Part shown: positions 22,163 through 33,313 of the stretch, in pieces
Position numbering within the stretch: position 1 is the stretch's first letter
How the letters are laid out: each line of letters begins with the position of its first letter
DNA from: Laccaria trichodermophora
Lineage: Eukaryota; Basidiomycota; Agaricomycetes; Agaricales; Hydnangiaceae
Assembly (NCBI GenBank): GCA_018417955.1
Contig: JACTVC010000005.1
Span: 1,426,001 to 1,490,000, forward strand
Reading direction: 5' to 3'
DNA: 64,000 nt
The notes under the pieces: model-generated
Database searches by the model: none
Told to the model about the DNA's origin: nothing
The model's input: only the letters and a program-made list of their open reading frames with translations
Position numbers and translations under genes: made by a program

Positions 22163-22751
22163 GGTTCGCCGCTGCTGGTGAAGGCGACGGCTGATTGATA
22201 AGTGACATTCTGAGTACTCGATCGTCAAATGACCGCCAACCAATGCCCAGCTAATGGAAGACGGCCTCAAAGGGCGAACTGCGGCTCGCCACTGCTGGGG
22301 AAGGCAATCCTTGTCTGGAAAGTGGCAATCCTTGTCCTTGAGCCCCATCGTTGAATAATCGCCAAAAATGTCCAACTTCTAGAGGCGACATCGAAGGGTT
22401 GAATCGCGGTTCGCCATTCCTGGCGAAGGCCAAGGCTGTTGAAAAATGGCTCGTTCGTCCTCAATCGTCAAATGATTTCCAACAATGCCCAGCTTCCGCT
22501 CCTTGCGCATGTAGAAGGTTTGAGGGTGCAAGCGTTTCAATTCCACCTAAAGCGAAAGACATAAGGGGGCGAAAAAATCCCTTGAGTTCCCTGTAAGTCC
22601 CGCCCCCCTTGCTGAGTTTCATGAGGCTAAGGAACGTGTAAGATACTAGAGAGAGGAACGAACAGCTATTGCCCACCGCGACATTGCCATCCCCGAGTGA
22701 CTCTTCTTCAATGAAGTTTCGCCAGTCCACTTGCTGATGTCCACCCATCAC
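22163..22751 (-). pseudogene. decayed locus with three ~120-bp tandem repeats (about 40 residues each)
   Basis: Diverged repeats begin at about 22163, 22283 and 22408 on the plus strand, each opening with a GGTTCGCC-x4-CTGG-like motif; spacing is 120 and 125 bp. Read on the minus strand, each unit encodes a related ~40-residue stretch opening GHCWKSFDD / GHFWRLFNDG / GIGWRSFDD, followed by a segment around ARNGEPRFNP or its counterparts. In-frame stops interrupt the units. Upstream on the minus strand, an open exon-like stretch at 22461-22751 (GGHQQVDWRNFIEEESLGDG) may be its 5' part. I cannot name the repeat family. A degenerate repeat-protein gene is the simplest reading. Confidence 0.45.
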
Positions 22752-22975
22752 GAATTCGGATTGAGTGGAATGTTGGTGGATTTGACGCGATGTGTTACGG
22801 AGGCTGGTCGCTGAAATTTGTTTGAATTTGGCTGCAAGTTCTTCATTGAGTTAAATCAGGGGAAATACCGAGGAAATACCCCCAAGCTAAGGTTTACACG
22901 ATTGGGATCGTTCAAAATCGCTCTCACTGTCAGCTCCCACCTCTTTGTTCAAATCCTGGCCTACACAAGTTCCTG

Positions 22976-24549
22976 GTGGTATTAAAAAGACCAACTGTAT
23001 CCCAGTCAAGAATCACATCGGCCGCTGTGGTTGCAAAGGATTGCAAAGCAGGCTTTGATAGCTGGCTTGGTGTGATTCTTTTCCTTCGTCAGGTGCATTC
23101 GATAACAACTTCTTTAATAGAAAAATTTCCAGCCAAGTCTCCCTCGTCACTATCATTTCCACAGGAGGTGATCGACAAAATCGTCGATGAGCTCGAGCCT
23201 GAGGATGACCTACCAAGTCTGTTGAATTGCTCCCTCACTAGCAGGTCATTTCTTGCAGCTAGTCGCAGAGTCCTCTTCAACCAGATGACCCTTGGCACGG
23301 ACGGTGATGCTGAACGGGGGTCGAAAGATTGTCGTGGTTTGTATGCCATCGTCTCTGCCAACCCTTGGCTTGGATCGTGTATCAAGAGAATAATTATTGA
23401 AGAATCGCTATCTTCTACTCCAGATTCAGAAATGGGTACCCGGGTCAGAGTTGGATGGGTATCACGCGAAGAAACACTCCCGTTCTCCTGGTGTCTCTCA
23501 AATTCTTAGCCATCAGAGCAGACAAGCATTGCCACAAGCTAGACTGGTCCACCCTCCCGCCCAGACTCGCAGCTGCACTTTCTCAAACATTCATGCTTCC
23601 CAGCCTGGTCAAGATCGAGTTGTTGAGTTGACCAACTTCCCGTATGAGGCCGTTACCTCTTCAATATATCTCAAAGGGTTGTCCTTCCGGGGTACATGTT
23701 TGAATGCCTCACGTCGCGTCCTTGAGATCGCACAGCCTCGGGTCCGGAGCCAGCTAGAGTTCTTGGACATCACCAAATGTGCTTTTGTTATTCCTGACCT
23801 GATCAGATACCTCGACTTATCTTGTCTGAAAATGTTACGCGTCGGGTTCACCTGTCCAGCCGATTGCTGTCTTTGGTCAAAACTCGCGGACTGTACATCA
23901 CGGTCACTTGAAGAATTGGACATCATCCAGATGTATCAAGCTAATGAGCAATGTCGTGAGATACCCGATAGCTCTTCTACATGTTTTCCTCTCTAACTTC
24001 ACTACGATTAACTCAGGCATTCCCCATGAACTCCTAGACCTCCGCCCGTTCCCGAATCTTCGAGTATTTTCTCTCGACATAGCCTTCTATGCCTGTGAAA
24101 TCTTCCCTAACCTCAATGTTCTACCAATCCTGATCGATCAATTGCGAAAAATTACCTCCGATAGCAATCTCGAGGAGTTCAGGTTGCTCGCGGACTACAG
24201 TCCGCCTCCTAACGATATACAAGGTGTCGATGATGACTGGCTCACCCGTTTTTGCCGCCTTCCATTTTGGCACGAGTTGGATTCAATCTTGACGCATCCT
24301 CGCTTCTCGAAGTTAAGGAGGGTGGATGTTTCATTCAAAAGAACTGACGAAACGGAGTCGACATCGTCGGAGTTTGAGCTGCAGATGTCTGATGAACCTG
24401 ACCCACAGGTGGATGGTGGCTCTAACCTCCAAGCGGATACCGAACCTGAATGTGACCTTGAACCGGGGCTCTACGATTTACGAAAGCAGATACCTGGGTT
24501 GGTTAACAAGAAAATCGTCTTCTTTGAGTTTATGGAGTACGTCGCCTAG
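22976..24549 (+). pseudogene. F-box/LRR-like protein gene with two frame breaks
   Basis: F-box proteins are SCF ubiquitin-ligase adaptors and are greatly expanded in agarics. The F-box is LSFPQEVIDKIVDELEPEDD followed by LPSLLNCSLTSRSFLAASRR, and then a leucine-rich-repeat-like body. The sense moves from frame 2 to frame 1 near 23480 (into LVSLKFLAIRADKHCHKLDW and LAAALSQTFMLPSLVKIELL). It moves again to frame 0 near 23625 (LTNFPYEAVTSSIYLKGLSF). Each move is equivalent to losing one base, and neither site has a plausible intron. A good 64-nt intron does lie at about 23954-24016, joining NEQ to CIPHELLDLRPFPNLRVF. The tail is acidic and ends EFMEYVA with TAG at 24547-24549. No in-frame ATG precedes the F-box in its exon, so the start is unknown. 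It is probably a relic unless the breaks are sequencing errors. Confidence 0.65.
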
Positions 24550-25011
24550 AAATTTTAACTTCTGAACGCTTCTAACAAAACTTTCCTAGCGAGTAAACAT
24601 TTTGATTCTTACAAGTGACTACAGCGGACCTCGTTGATTCATAGATAGACTGCAGAGCTTGATTTTTCTTGCCTAGGGTTACCAAGTAGATCTTGCCACT
24701 TGGTTGCTACCTACTGAGCTCAGCTTCCCGCCAATCCTACCTTGATCCTACCACCTTCAAAGAATCAATTCAGGCATCGTGCAAAATGATTGGCCAATCT
24801 TTTAGGCGAAAGGTCCCAGCGTGTTCCAAGTTTTTTTTTGACGTTGTAAGGAAGAGGACTCCGTGCTGAAGAAAAGTTTGGGGCTCGGGCCATTCGGCTG
24901 AGCTCGGCAATAAACATCGCTGGTCACGACGTTGACCTCACCTTCATCCATCTCCTGGCTTCATCCTCTTGTGAGCTGATTTCTCCGGTTTATTGGACAT
25001 CTCTATTGCAA
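24550..25011. other. intergenic region
   Basis: No gene is seen. The stretch contains an F-box-gene 3' flank and, toward 24900-25000, pyrimidine-rich DNA that could be the promoter of the next gene. Confidence 0.4.
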
Positions 25012-25814
25012 TGTCCGCGGATTTGGCGCGTCTGTGGCCTCTCGACGCTTCGCTTTTGGACACTCAAGATGCATTCTATCCGAACTCAAGGTCTACGGCA
25101 GCCGAAGCGTGTTTGCACTACCTCTACGATCCCCAGGAATTTCTTGATGATTTCAACCTTCTGGATCCTCACCAAACTTTACCAATGCTCTTTCCATCAT
25201 TGGACAACCCGATATACCCCAGCTCTATTCCTCCGGCTACCCTAAACTCTCCTCATCGCACGATCTCGCTTGACTCTGTTGCTACGACTCTGTTCAATAC
25301 GTCTTTTTTGCCACCCACTCTTGGATTTCTTTCTCCTACTTCAATTGCCGCTCAACCTCAAACTATCGATGCCGAAATATCTTCAAGCTCACCTCTGTTC
25401 TCTGCTTTCTCATACATTCAAGAGGATTTCTCTAGCTCTTCGGATGCCGCTTTGATTTGTCTTTGCCGAACAACCTACTTTATTGCGAATCGGACATCTC
25501 TCCCATCGGCCGTGCGCCTAAAGCACCTCCGGCACTCTCACATCAGCAAATACCCAAGCTTGACGCGAAGTCTAAGGACGGTGGCAAGCGGAGCAAACGC
25601 AATAAACCCGACCCTACCCCAACCTTCATGGAAAAGCTTCGCTGCGCTCGAGTCCGAACACGAGCATCATTCATCCAGATTCAAGATGTTGGTTTTCAGT
25701 TTTTACGGTTGCTCTGCGTATTTCTACACAACTTCGACGACCAGGACCGAGTTTTGCGAATATGACGGCGCAATCCTGTCATCTGCTCTTCAGCCCCTAA
25801 TCTACTCCGAGTAA
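25012..25814 (+). pseudogene. unknown protein gene with a frame break near 25450
   Basis: An ATG at 25012 opens MSADLARLWPLDASLLDTQ and runs through a Leu/Pro/Ser-rich region (EACLHYLYDPQEFLDDFNLL, SLDSVATTLFNTSFLPPTLG, FSAFSYIQEDFSSSSDAA). Near 25445-25460 the plausible sense moves to another frame: SDISPIGRAPKAPPALSH, then a basic nuclear-localisation-like cluster KSKDGGKRSKRNKPDPTP and LRCARVRTRASF. The acidic/Ser-rich N-terminus plus basic C-terminus resembles a transcription regulator, but no DNA-binding domain is recognisable. Either one indel has broken the gene, or I have missed a very short intron. Coding status is uncertain. Confidence 0.4.
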
Positions 25815-26589
25815 CCCCCTTTGAACGTCCCAGTGGAGGTTTTCTCGAAATTAGCACACTATCTTAGCATGGACATAGGAATATTCGACAGCTACACTTT
25901 GCACTGTATGCTAGCTCGGGATTTCGCCCATTGACACTTCCTAAGTGACCCTTCGCTCCAATGCCTCAATCCGAACTGCAACTGGATTCTATGGTTTCCA
26001 CTCACATTTCCAGACTTATCCCATTGTACTCACAATTCACATATGTCAAACCTTGAAGCGCTCGGATCTTTTCCACTCACGATCGCCCCTCAAAATTTTT
26101 CGGGACGTGGACCAATGAATGATCTATCCATCATTCAGATAATTCAAACTTTCTCCTTGCTGTCTCAATTCTTACCTCCTAAAGCCCTTGGAATAGCAGT
26201 TCTCTCCGGCCCTCTGATTGTTGCCTGCGAGTGCTGCGAGTATGTTGGCGGATTTGTTTGCCTTCTGTAGAAATGTTGGGCCACACTACATTTTCAGACC
26301 TCAACACCCATCTCTCAAATGCTTCGTTCGAGACTCAGAGAAGGCAGGTCAGGAAATCGATGGCATAGGATGCAACTTATTACACTCTCAACGGTACCTT
26401 TTCAAAGTTTAAGCGAGGGTTGTCTTCTCATGGGCACGACCGTATAGGGGATTCGCCTTTCCCCGTATAAGCTAAGGAGTCCGGAAAAGAGCTAAAGGTT
26501 TTCGAACATCATTGACACATGACCATGTCTTGGGTGCGGCTAAATTTGGTCTTCGTCCTGTGTTTCCTGAACTATCGGTACCCTCTGTT
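25815..26589. other. intergenic region, no gene seen
   Basis: Short frames at 26043-26270 and 26218-26412 have no supporting motif. Homology between the two HNH copies begins near 26590. Confidence 0.4.
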
Positions 26590-27923
26590 GCCAACATATG
26601 GACGCTGGAAGACGCGAAATCCTGGAATTGGTCTGTCGTAAAGCGCATCGAACAGAGTGGCAACCAAGGCAAAGCTCTAGTTCCAAATTTGCTGTCTTGT
26701 TTGATAAAGGAGTCTCAGGCCCTTGGTGGTACGGTCCTGGAACAGTTCTGGGAAACAGTTGGAAAATGCGATGACAAGCTTAAGGATAATAGTGGGTCAA
26801 ATTTTTCCACTTCAGAACATCAAGGTCTGACTTCTAGATACAGTTCAAAGTGTCACCTCTGTTCCGCCGGGTCAGGCATCGGCAATACTATTTGCGGGGG
26901 TGAATAGAAAAGGCATTCACCTAGGTCCATTATTCGACATGGCAGCTGAGTACTTTGGACATTTCGCCGTTGCATGTGCGCATCCTTTGATTTTCTGATG
27001 GGCACCTTCATGACTGACTTCATCATAGTTGTAAACCCAGGAGGACCTAAATCAGCGGACAGCACGCCATCCTCGGTGGGTGATATCATATCGATGGAGA
27101 CGGACGAACTGCTCGAGTTGGCCAAAAAGGAGGGGTTCGGAGAGCGAAACCAAGAAGCCCTCAAACGTTTGGTATGCTCTGACGTGGTTTCCTCTCGCAC
27201 AACTCTGATGGTATTGTGGTACAGGCTTTCAAGCGTGATGGTGCACAATGTGTGATGACGGGGGTGATATTTGACGAGCTCCCCACTGAGGACGACAATT
27301 TCTCACCTGTTCTGACCCATATAATTCTGAACTCGATTCATGGCAAAGTCTGTGGTATTACTCTAATTGCGTGTATTTATTGACAGGCTCCCCAGCGGGA
27401 CACCCTAAAATGTCTCGCCACGTTCGCCGGTGAGGAAGCTAGGGACCTTGTCCTCAAACAAATGAATGATATTGGAAATGTTGCGAATTTTCAAAGCGAC
27501 GCATACGTGAAGTATGATGGATTGCGATGGGGAGTTGAAGCTCGAGAGGAAGGTGAAAATGTACGTGATTGAAATTTTTTGCACGTTATGCATTTCAACT
27601 CATGAGTCCAGGTGAAGTACATCTACAGGAGGGTTCCTTATAACCCCAATGTTGGCCCAGCGTCAGTTAATCTGCGAGACGGGGAAGAAATCCACGTTGG
27701 GCATGGCATCAAGGGGGAGAGGCTTGGAGGAGGACCGCTTCCTCTATTCTGCAATGTTCGACTTGCTGTCGCTCGTGTCTTGCGCATGAGCGGAGCTGCG
27801 GAGGTGGTCATACAACTGAGGGCAGATTCCGATGATTCTGATACCCCTCATGCATATGTTGCCTCTGACTACTTTCTTGATATCCTAGACGCAAAGTTAC
27901 ACCTCCAGAGCATCATTGTGTAA
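26590..27923 (+). pseudogene. HNH-nuclease-like gene, copy 2, longer but frame-broken
   Basis: This is the fuller copy. Exons give VANIWTLEDAKSWNWSVVKR, LGGTVLEQFWETVGKCDDKL, then (intron about 26790-26842) VTSVPPGQASAILFAGVNRK, PGGPKSADSTPSSVGDIISM, KRDGAQCVMTGVIFDELP, LTHIILNSIHGK, (intron about 27347-27387) QRDTLKCLATFAGEEARDLV, FQSDAYVKYDGLRWGVEARE, (intron about 27560-27611) VKYIYRRVPYNPNVGPASVN and YVASDYFLDILDAKLHL, with a stop at 27921-27923. The layout matches agaric HNH_2-type proteins (RDGxxCxxTG, then the His of the xHII strand, then the LRWGVEA-like strand). Two extra bases (AA) at about 27230, relative to copy 1, put RLS and KRDG in different frames. No in-frame ATG is obvious at the 5' end. 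It is likely a relic. Confidence 0.65.
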
Positions 27924-28228
27924 TTATTTCTCAGACGGTGTAAAGCACAAATTTGCGCATAGTCATACTATCTTGTGTCAACGAAAGGACGTGGCTGATT
28001 CTAACAGCAAACTCCTGTTTCTCTCTCGCTTTCATTGCAGATGTCTTACCCTCCATGATTTTATCCTCGTGGATATGACAATTTGCAGTCTCACCGGCAG
28101 TAACATCTTAATACTTACCGACTTCCAGGCTTGGACGACGTTTGGGCGCCTATCGATTGTACGTACCGTGTCGGGGGTTTTTCTGTAACCCTTGCCATTG
28201 CCACGATAACTTCGACACCTCTGCGCTT

Positions 28229-29440
28229 ATGGATGTAACCCATGACCCCACTTACTATCTATTTGACGGAAATACAGTATTTCAGGTGCAATCGACCTTA
28301 TTCAACGTGTGTCGCTGTAATTTCTTCAACCAATGTGAATAGATGACGAAGAGCGCTCCTGCAGGTACACCAGTCGGCTCTGACCAGGGATGGCTCAACA
28401 TTTCAGGATATGTTCTTGCTAGGTGTTGAAAGCCACCGGGAATTCAAAGACAGCGGCAACTTGAAAGCGGTACCTGACGGCGAGGGCATCTGCGATAAAC
28501 ATCCCATCCATTTGCAGGGAGATACGGTGGACGAGTTTCGAGCTTTGCTTTGGTCTTTTTACGCGCTGTAAGTGCAATATCTCCTTTTGTTTCCTATAGG
28601 CCATTGATTCCTTCTATGGGTCGGCTTAGGCCAAGTGATATTTTCGATGCAACGAGACCGGAAAACATCGACACGATCAAGTTCATGAATCTCGCTCGAG
28701 TAACCCACAAATACAATTTTATCTCAACCGAGAAGTGGGCTCTCGAAATTCTCACTTCATATCTCACTTCTGTTTCGCAACAACCCATTCCTTCAGAACT
28801 TGATGGGCCCTCGTTTGAACCATTATCTCCCGAAATCCTCGAGGACTTGACCAAAGTTGCCGTGCTCTGCACCAGTGAGGATCAGCCTTTGTTCAAGAAG
28901 ACCATGGCAGGATGGGAGTTACTTCTAGGCCACGGAGATTATGCAGAGACCGCAATCCGCGTTGCCGAGCTCCTTGGATTGCGCCATCTCCGGGCGTCAG
29001 CATACTACGCCATTATGATAAAGGGGAGACAAGCCTGGGATCTGAAACCAAACCTTTCCAGGGAGCAGCGAATCACTTTATTATCGGGGCATCTTGCGCT
29101 TTTTGAGCTTTCTCAAGGCCTGTTAAAATCACCACCCAAGTTTCATACTTGCTATAACACAGCAGGGCAATTATGTCGGCGTAATTGGGCGTCGTGTTGG
29201 GGAAATCTAATCATGGGTGAAGTTTCTGAAACAATTCCAGCTGCCAACTCATTGCATCCTCTGGACCTGTTAGGAAGACTGCAGTTGCTGGAGGGTCAGT
29301 TCGTAAAGATATCAGAATATGCAGCTACTGCCCTGAATGGCATGACAAGACCCTGTGGTCTCGAAGGCCTGAAAGTCATTCGAGAGTTACAAGAGAAGTT
29401 GAGGTTGGACCTTTCAGATTGCTTCCAGGACGTTGCTTGA
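28229..29440 (+). CDS. BTB/POZ-domain protein
   Basis: BTB proteins mediate dimerisation or act as Cullin-3 adaptors; large families of this architecture exist in agarics. Three exons keep phase: 28229-28285, 28365-28567 and 28600-29440, giving 366 aa. The N-terminal BTB reads DPTYYLFDGNTVFQVHQSAL, TRDGSTFQDMFLLGV, then IHLQGDTVDEFRALLWSFYA, the usual order of β-strand and helices (V-H+-L...S..F+DMF; L.GD....FRALLW.LY). The C-terminal helical region includes NLARVTHKYNFISTEKWALE, CTSEDQPLFKKTMAGWELLL and ETAIRVAELLGLRHLRASAYYA. The start gives a short N-terminus that leads directly into the BTB fold. The gene is intact, unlike its two neighbours upstream. Confidence 0.85.
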
Positions 29441-29623
29441 CCTGTGCTCTGAGTGACATCCCCTCTAAGCTAGTTAGTATACGTGATCATAGGAATAAGT
29501 AGAAGTGTGGATACCAATGACTATTAGCCCCGATTTTTCACGGTGACGGTCCACACCCAATCCCCGAACTAAATTGTATTAAACTCCAAAAATCCTCATT
29601 ACCCTCCCTAATAAGGCCTACCC

Positions 29624-32600
29624 TCAAATCCGTCTATAAAACAACAAATACGCACACCGCGAATCATCCCTCTCCGAAACCCCAAACACATCCTCATACC
29701 TCACATCCGACACCAACTCATCGTCAATGCGTACCCATCCCTCTCGCGACTTTGTGGCGCCAGGGTATCGGTTGGGGTGGAGGACGTCCAGGGTATAATG
29801 CCCCCCTGACGCGGAGTGGCCGTGGTGGTAGAGGGCTGTATGGGTTTATAGCATTAGCTACTGAAAATTGAGAAGAGAAAAGGCGCGGTTTGACGTACCC
29901 CCAAAGAGCTTATACTTCGTAGGATGCGATTTCCGTACCGTCGTCGACATCAAATCTATCAAGCCGCCATTCATCAACAAAAACCAAAAAGGTCAGAACT
30001 CAGGAAAAAAACCCACCAGGCCCGATTTCCAACTCTGGCCCAAAAAGCACCTGTTTGCCTACCTTGACAACTCCACCAACAGTCGTATCATAACAGAATC
30101 GCTTGATATGTAGTATCAAAATCGGCGGCAGCGCATCAATGAGGACTTGTTGCGTCGCATCGATGGTGATGCCAGGCTGCGACGGGTGGGTCACTTGGAC
30201 GGGTTGGGGATGTGAAATATAAGAGAGTGCGTCTTGGATTGTATGTATTTGTTCACGCTAGCAGAACAATCAAATCAAAATCTGCTGAGGTGATAGAAGA
30301 AAGAATGTTACTTGGATATCAAGACGGAGGGACCGCCAGTCCTCAACAATGACAGAATCCTTTTGTCGTGGGGCACGCAACGTCGACCTGAACTTTCCAC
30401 CAAATATCCGCGTTATTGGTGATTCCGTAGCTTTTATCTGTAAAGTCGTCTTAGTGCGATATTCCTTCCATCTCCACGACCAAGACAAAATACCCACCGT
30501 CCTCGTAACAACCGTCCTATTCCTCTTCCCAACCTCTAACCACCCATCCTGCTCAGGAGGCGCAGCTTCTTCCTTCTCCTCCACAGGAGCAGGCGCAGCC
30601 TTTTGCCGTGACGGGCTAACGGAATGTAATATCGAAAGCAACTCCTCTTCCAGGGTATCCAAATAAAACCCAAGGAACTCTTCCGCGTCTTCCTGGTGTC
30701 CGCCCTAACCCATCAAATCAGTCCCAGTCCACAAAAAAAAAAAAAGAGAGGAAACAAACCCGCATATTATCAAACCTCTTCTTCTCCTTCATCGCATCAT
30801 AAACATAACTCGGCAAAAACGAATCACCATCCCAATCATCCAACTGCTCCCTCTCCTCCCTCTCCTTCCCCTTCCTCCCAACGCTCCCATTCCCATTCCT
30901 CGCAACAACCCCAACATCCTTCCCCTTAAACTCCTTCAAAAACGCCACAGTCGCAGCAACCAACGGCTGCTCCTTCTGATTCTGATTCTCCTTCTCCTTC
31001 CCAACAACAGGCTCAGGCATAACCCTCCCAAGCTCCCCAAACAACTGATAAAACGGCGCACAATACACAAGGATCTGCAGCACCGAATTCGCAAAACACA
31101 TGTTCCCGCTGTTCACCAGCCCTCGGGAGCGGATACGCGCCGTGCTCAATGTGCTGGTTGGGTTGTGTGTCAGGAGTGCTACCAATTCGGATTTGAGGAC
31201 GGGTTGTTGTTGAGGTGTAGTTGTGGTGCTTGGAGGAGCGGTTGATGAAGTGCCTGCTGGTACTGGTGATGATGAAGCCTCGGCGGGAATGGAGAAACCG
31301 ACGACGGAGGAGGTGGGTAGCGCGTTTTTGGTGTGCGTTGGTGTAGATGTGGAGGATGCTGGACGGAGGAGGGACGCCCATGATTTTTTGGGAGGTGGGA
31401 TTGCCGGTGTAGCTGCAGCAGGCGCTGGTTCTGGTGTAGCCTGACTTGGGGCGGCTTCTTCGACCAACAAAGGGGCGCCAGTAGCAGCTGGTGCCTTCGC
31501 CTCGGGTTCTTCAACGACACCGTTGGCAGTTTCAGGAGCCAACTTCGCTCCAGCTTCTTTGGCTGGTGTACCCGCAACAGAAACGGAAGTGTTGGTGGTA
31601 GTAGGCGATCCGGGGACAGTAGGCGTATACGTCGTCTCCGTAGTAGCGTAAGAGGGAACGGTCGAGTTCGTCGAGGACCAAGCAGCCGTCGATGCAGGCT
31701 CTTCATCCACGCTTTGTTCTGGAGAGACATCAGAAGGTAAAGATTCTTTTCCTGGCTCTTCTTCTTCAACAGTAGAGACTGCTGGTGGAAGAACTTTTTC
31801 AGTAACCACTGGGGAAACTGGCGGAGAAGGCGGAGGTGTTCTCAGGTTGAGGGCTCGTTCCACAATCTCAGGTGGGGGACGTGCACGGGGAGATATGATA
31901 ATGCTAGGTGCGAGTGAAGGGTCCTGAGGTCTGCGCGACCAGATGGCCCAGGGTGCCATAGAGGTCACAGATGCGGGAGGGGGAGATGAAGGGTTGGTTG
32001 AAGGTGACTCAGTCGGCGGATGCGAAGAAGCTGTGGAGGTAAGTGAGTCAGAAGTATTGATAGTTCCCACATGCGAATAAGAGGAAGATTGAGGTAAGAC
32101 AGGCGAAGAAGGGGGAGGAGGCGAGGAAGGTGCAGGTGGTGGTTTATCGTGTTCTTCTGGCTCAACAGCGGGTACAGGTTCTATTGAAACTTCAACTGAT
32201 CTTGGCGTTTTGACAGCTGGCGTCTCAACAGCAGCTACAGGTTCAGATGGTTGAGCCGGGGGCGGCTCGCTATATCCAGATAGAACATTTTGGGGAGGGG
32301 GCATTGACAGCTGTTTTGGAAGAGGTGAAAGAGGCTGAGACGATTGCCACGAGGGAGAATACGCGGCTTGAGGTGGTGCGTGTGGGTAAGCGTACGAGGG
32401 TGGATACGGCTGATTGTATTTTGTCGGATGTGGCGAGTAAGGGCCGTGTTGTGGGGGAGGAGGTTGCGGATGGGGTGCATGAATAGGGTGCGGGTTTGAG
32501 TAGGATTGATGATGTGGTTGTTGGTGATACCCGTGGTAGTTATGTACTGCCCGTGAATACGAGCCCCCGCGTCCTGTCGAGCGAGAAGGAGCCGGTTGCG

Positions 32601-32787
32601 GGTATCCACCGGGATGATGAGGCCCCATGTGGGTTGGGGGTGGAGGAGGGTACTGGTATTGATAGTTTGGGCCTGGGCCTGGACTGTGGGAGCCGTAGAC
32701 GTGATGGGAGGGCGGGGGAGAAGGTTGGTAGTAAGACGAAGGTCCGCCTGGCCCCGGATGTGAGTAAGGAGGATGTGGGCTTGCCAT
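29624..32787 (-). CDS. ubiquitin carboxyl-terminal hydrolase, Ubp3/USP10-like
   Basis: This is a USP-family cysteine deubiquitinase. The N-terminal ~480 residues are disordered: a Pro/His/Tyr/Gln-rich head (32240-32787), then long Pro/Ser/Thr and acidic tracts. The catalytic domain starts with SRGLVNSGNMCFANSVLQIL (Cys box), and continues VYCAPFYQLFGELGRVMPEP, FLKEFKGKDVGVVARNGNGS, EDAEEFLGFYLDTLEEELL, IFGGKFRSTLR, LPPILILHIKRFCYD and ALYHHGHSASGGHYTLDVLH (His box), then WVRIDDELVSDV and AYLLFYRRI at the stop 29624-29626. The order and the disordered front resemble yeast Ubp3 and animal USP10, which act with a G3BP/Bre5 partner in RNA granules and trafficking. The start is at 32785-32787. About five short introns interrupt the catalytic half; the N-terminal half is one exon. 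Confidence 0.88.
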
Positions 32788-33313
32788 GGGCCGAGATATT
32801 GGGAGAAAAAAAGGTCAGGTCAAGGCTGCAGCTGTCAAAAAATTCGTAAGGTGGGAACCTTGAGCGTGATGCATTCAACACGTACGGTTGTCTAGTACGT
32901 ATCAGAAGAAACGAAAATGGATCCTTGAGGAGTGTCGAATGTCCGTTATAACCGTGGTCGTTGGAGTCTTGTCGTGCTCAGAGTCAGTCTCGTGAGTCTG
33001 CAGTTTTTAGCAATGGTTCCTTGTCTGCAAAAACAAGAAATACGATGTCACCGTTGCTTGCGTGAGCGTAAACTGTCGTTGGTCCCCTTTTGTGGGCGAT
33101 GAGAGCTGATGGCGTGGAGATGACTGGGGATGAGGGGAAGCCAACGTTGTTATTTTATCGCAACCACAACATGTCAAAACATTTCCAGTCTCTCAGAAGC
33201 AACGAAAGACACATGGTTGAGCATCTCGATAAAAAGAAAGTATACAAATGTCACCAACATAACGATAGAAAATGAAATAACCTAACCACCTATTATTCAA
33301 AATTCAGTAGTGC
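32788..33313. other. intergenic region between Ubp3-like gene and CENP-C
   Basis: No gene is seen. It holds the promoter side of the deubiquitinase gene and the 3' flank of CENP-C. Confidence 0.4.

Noticed and set aside
30696..30929. 77-codon Pro/Ser/His-rich plus-strand frame
   Set aside because: It is the antisense of the Ubp3-like catalytic exon; the composition arises from the complementary codons.
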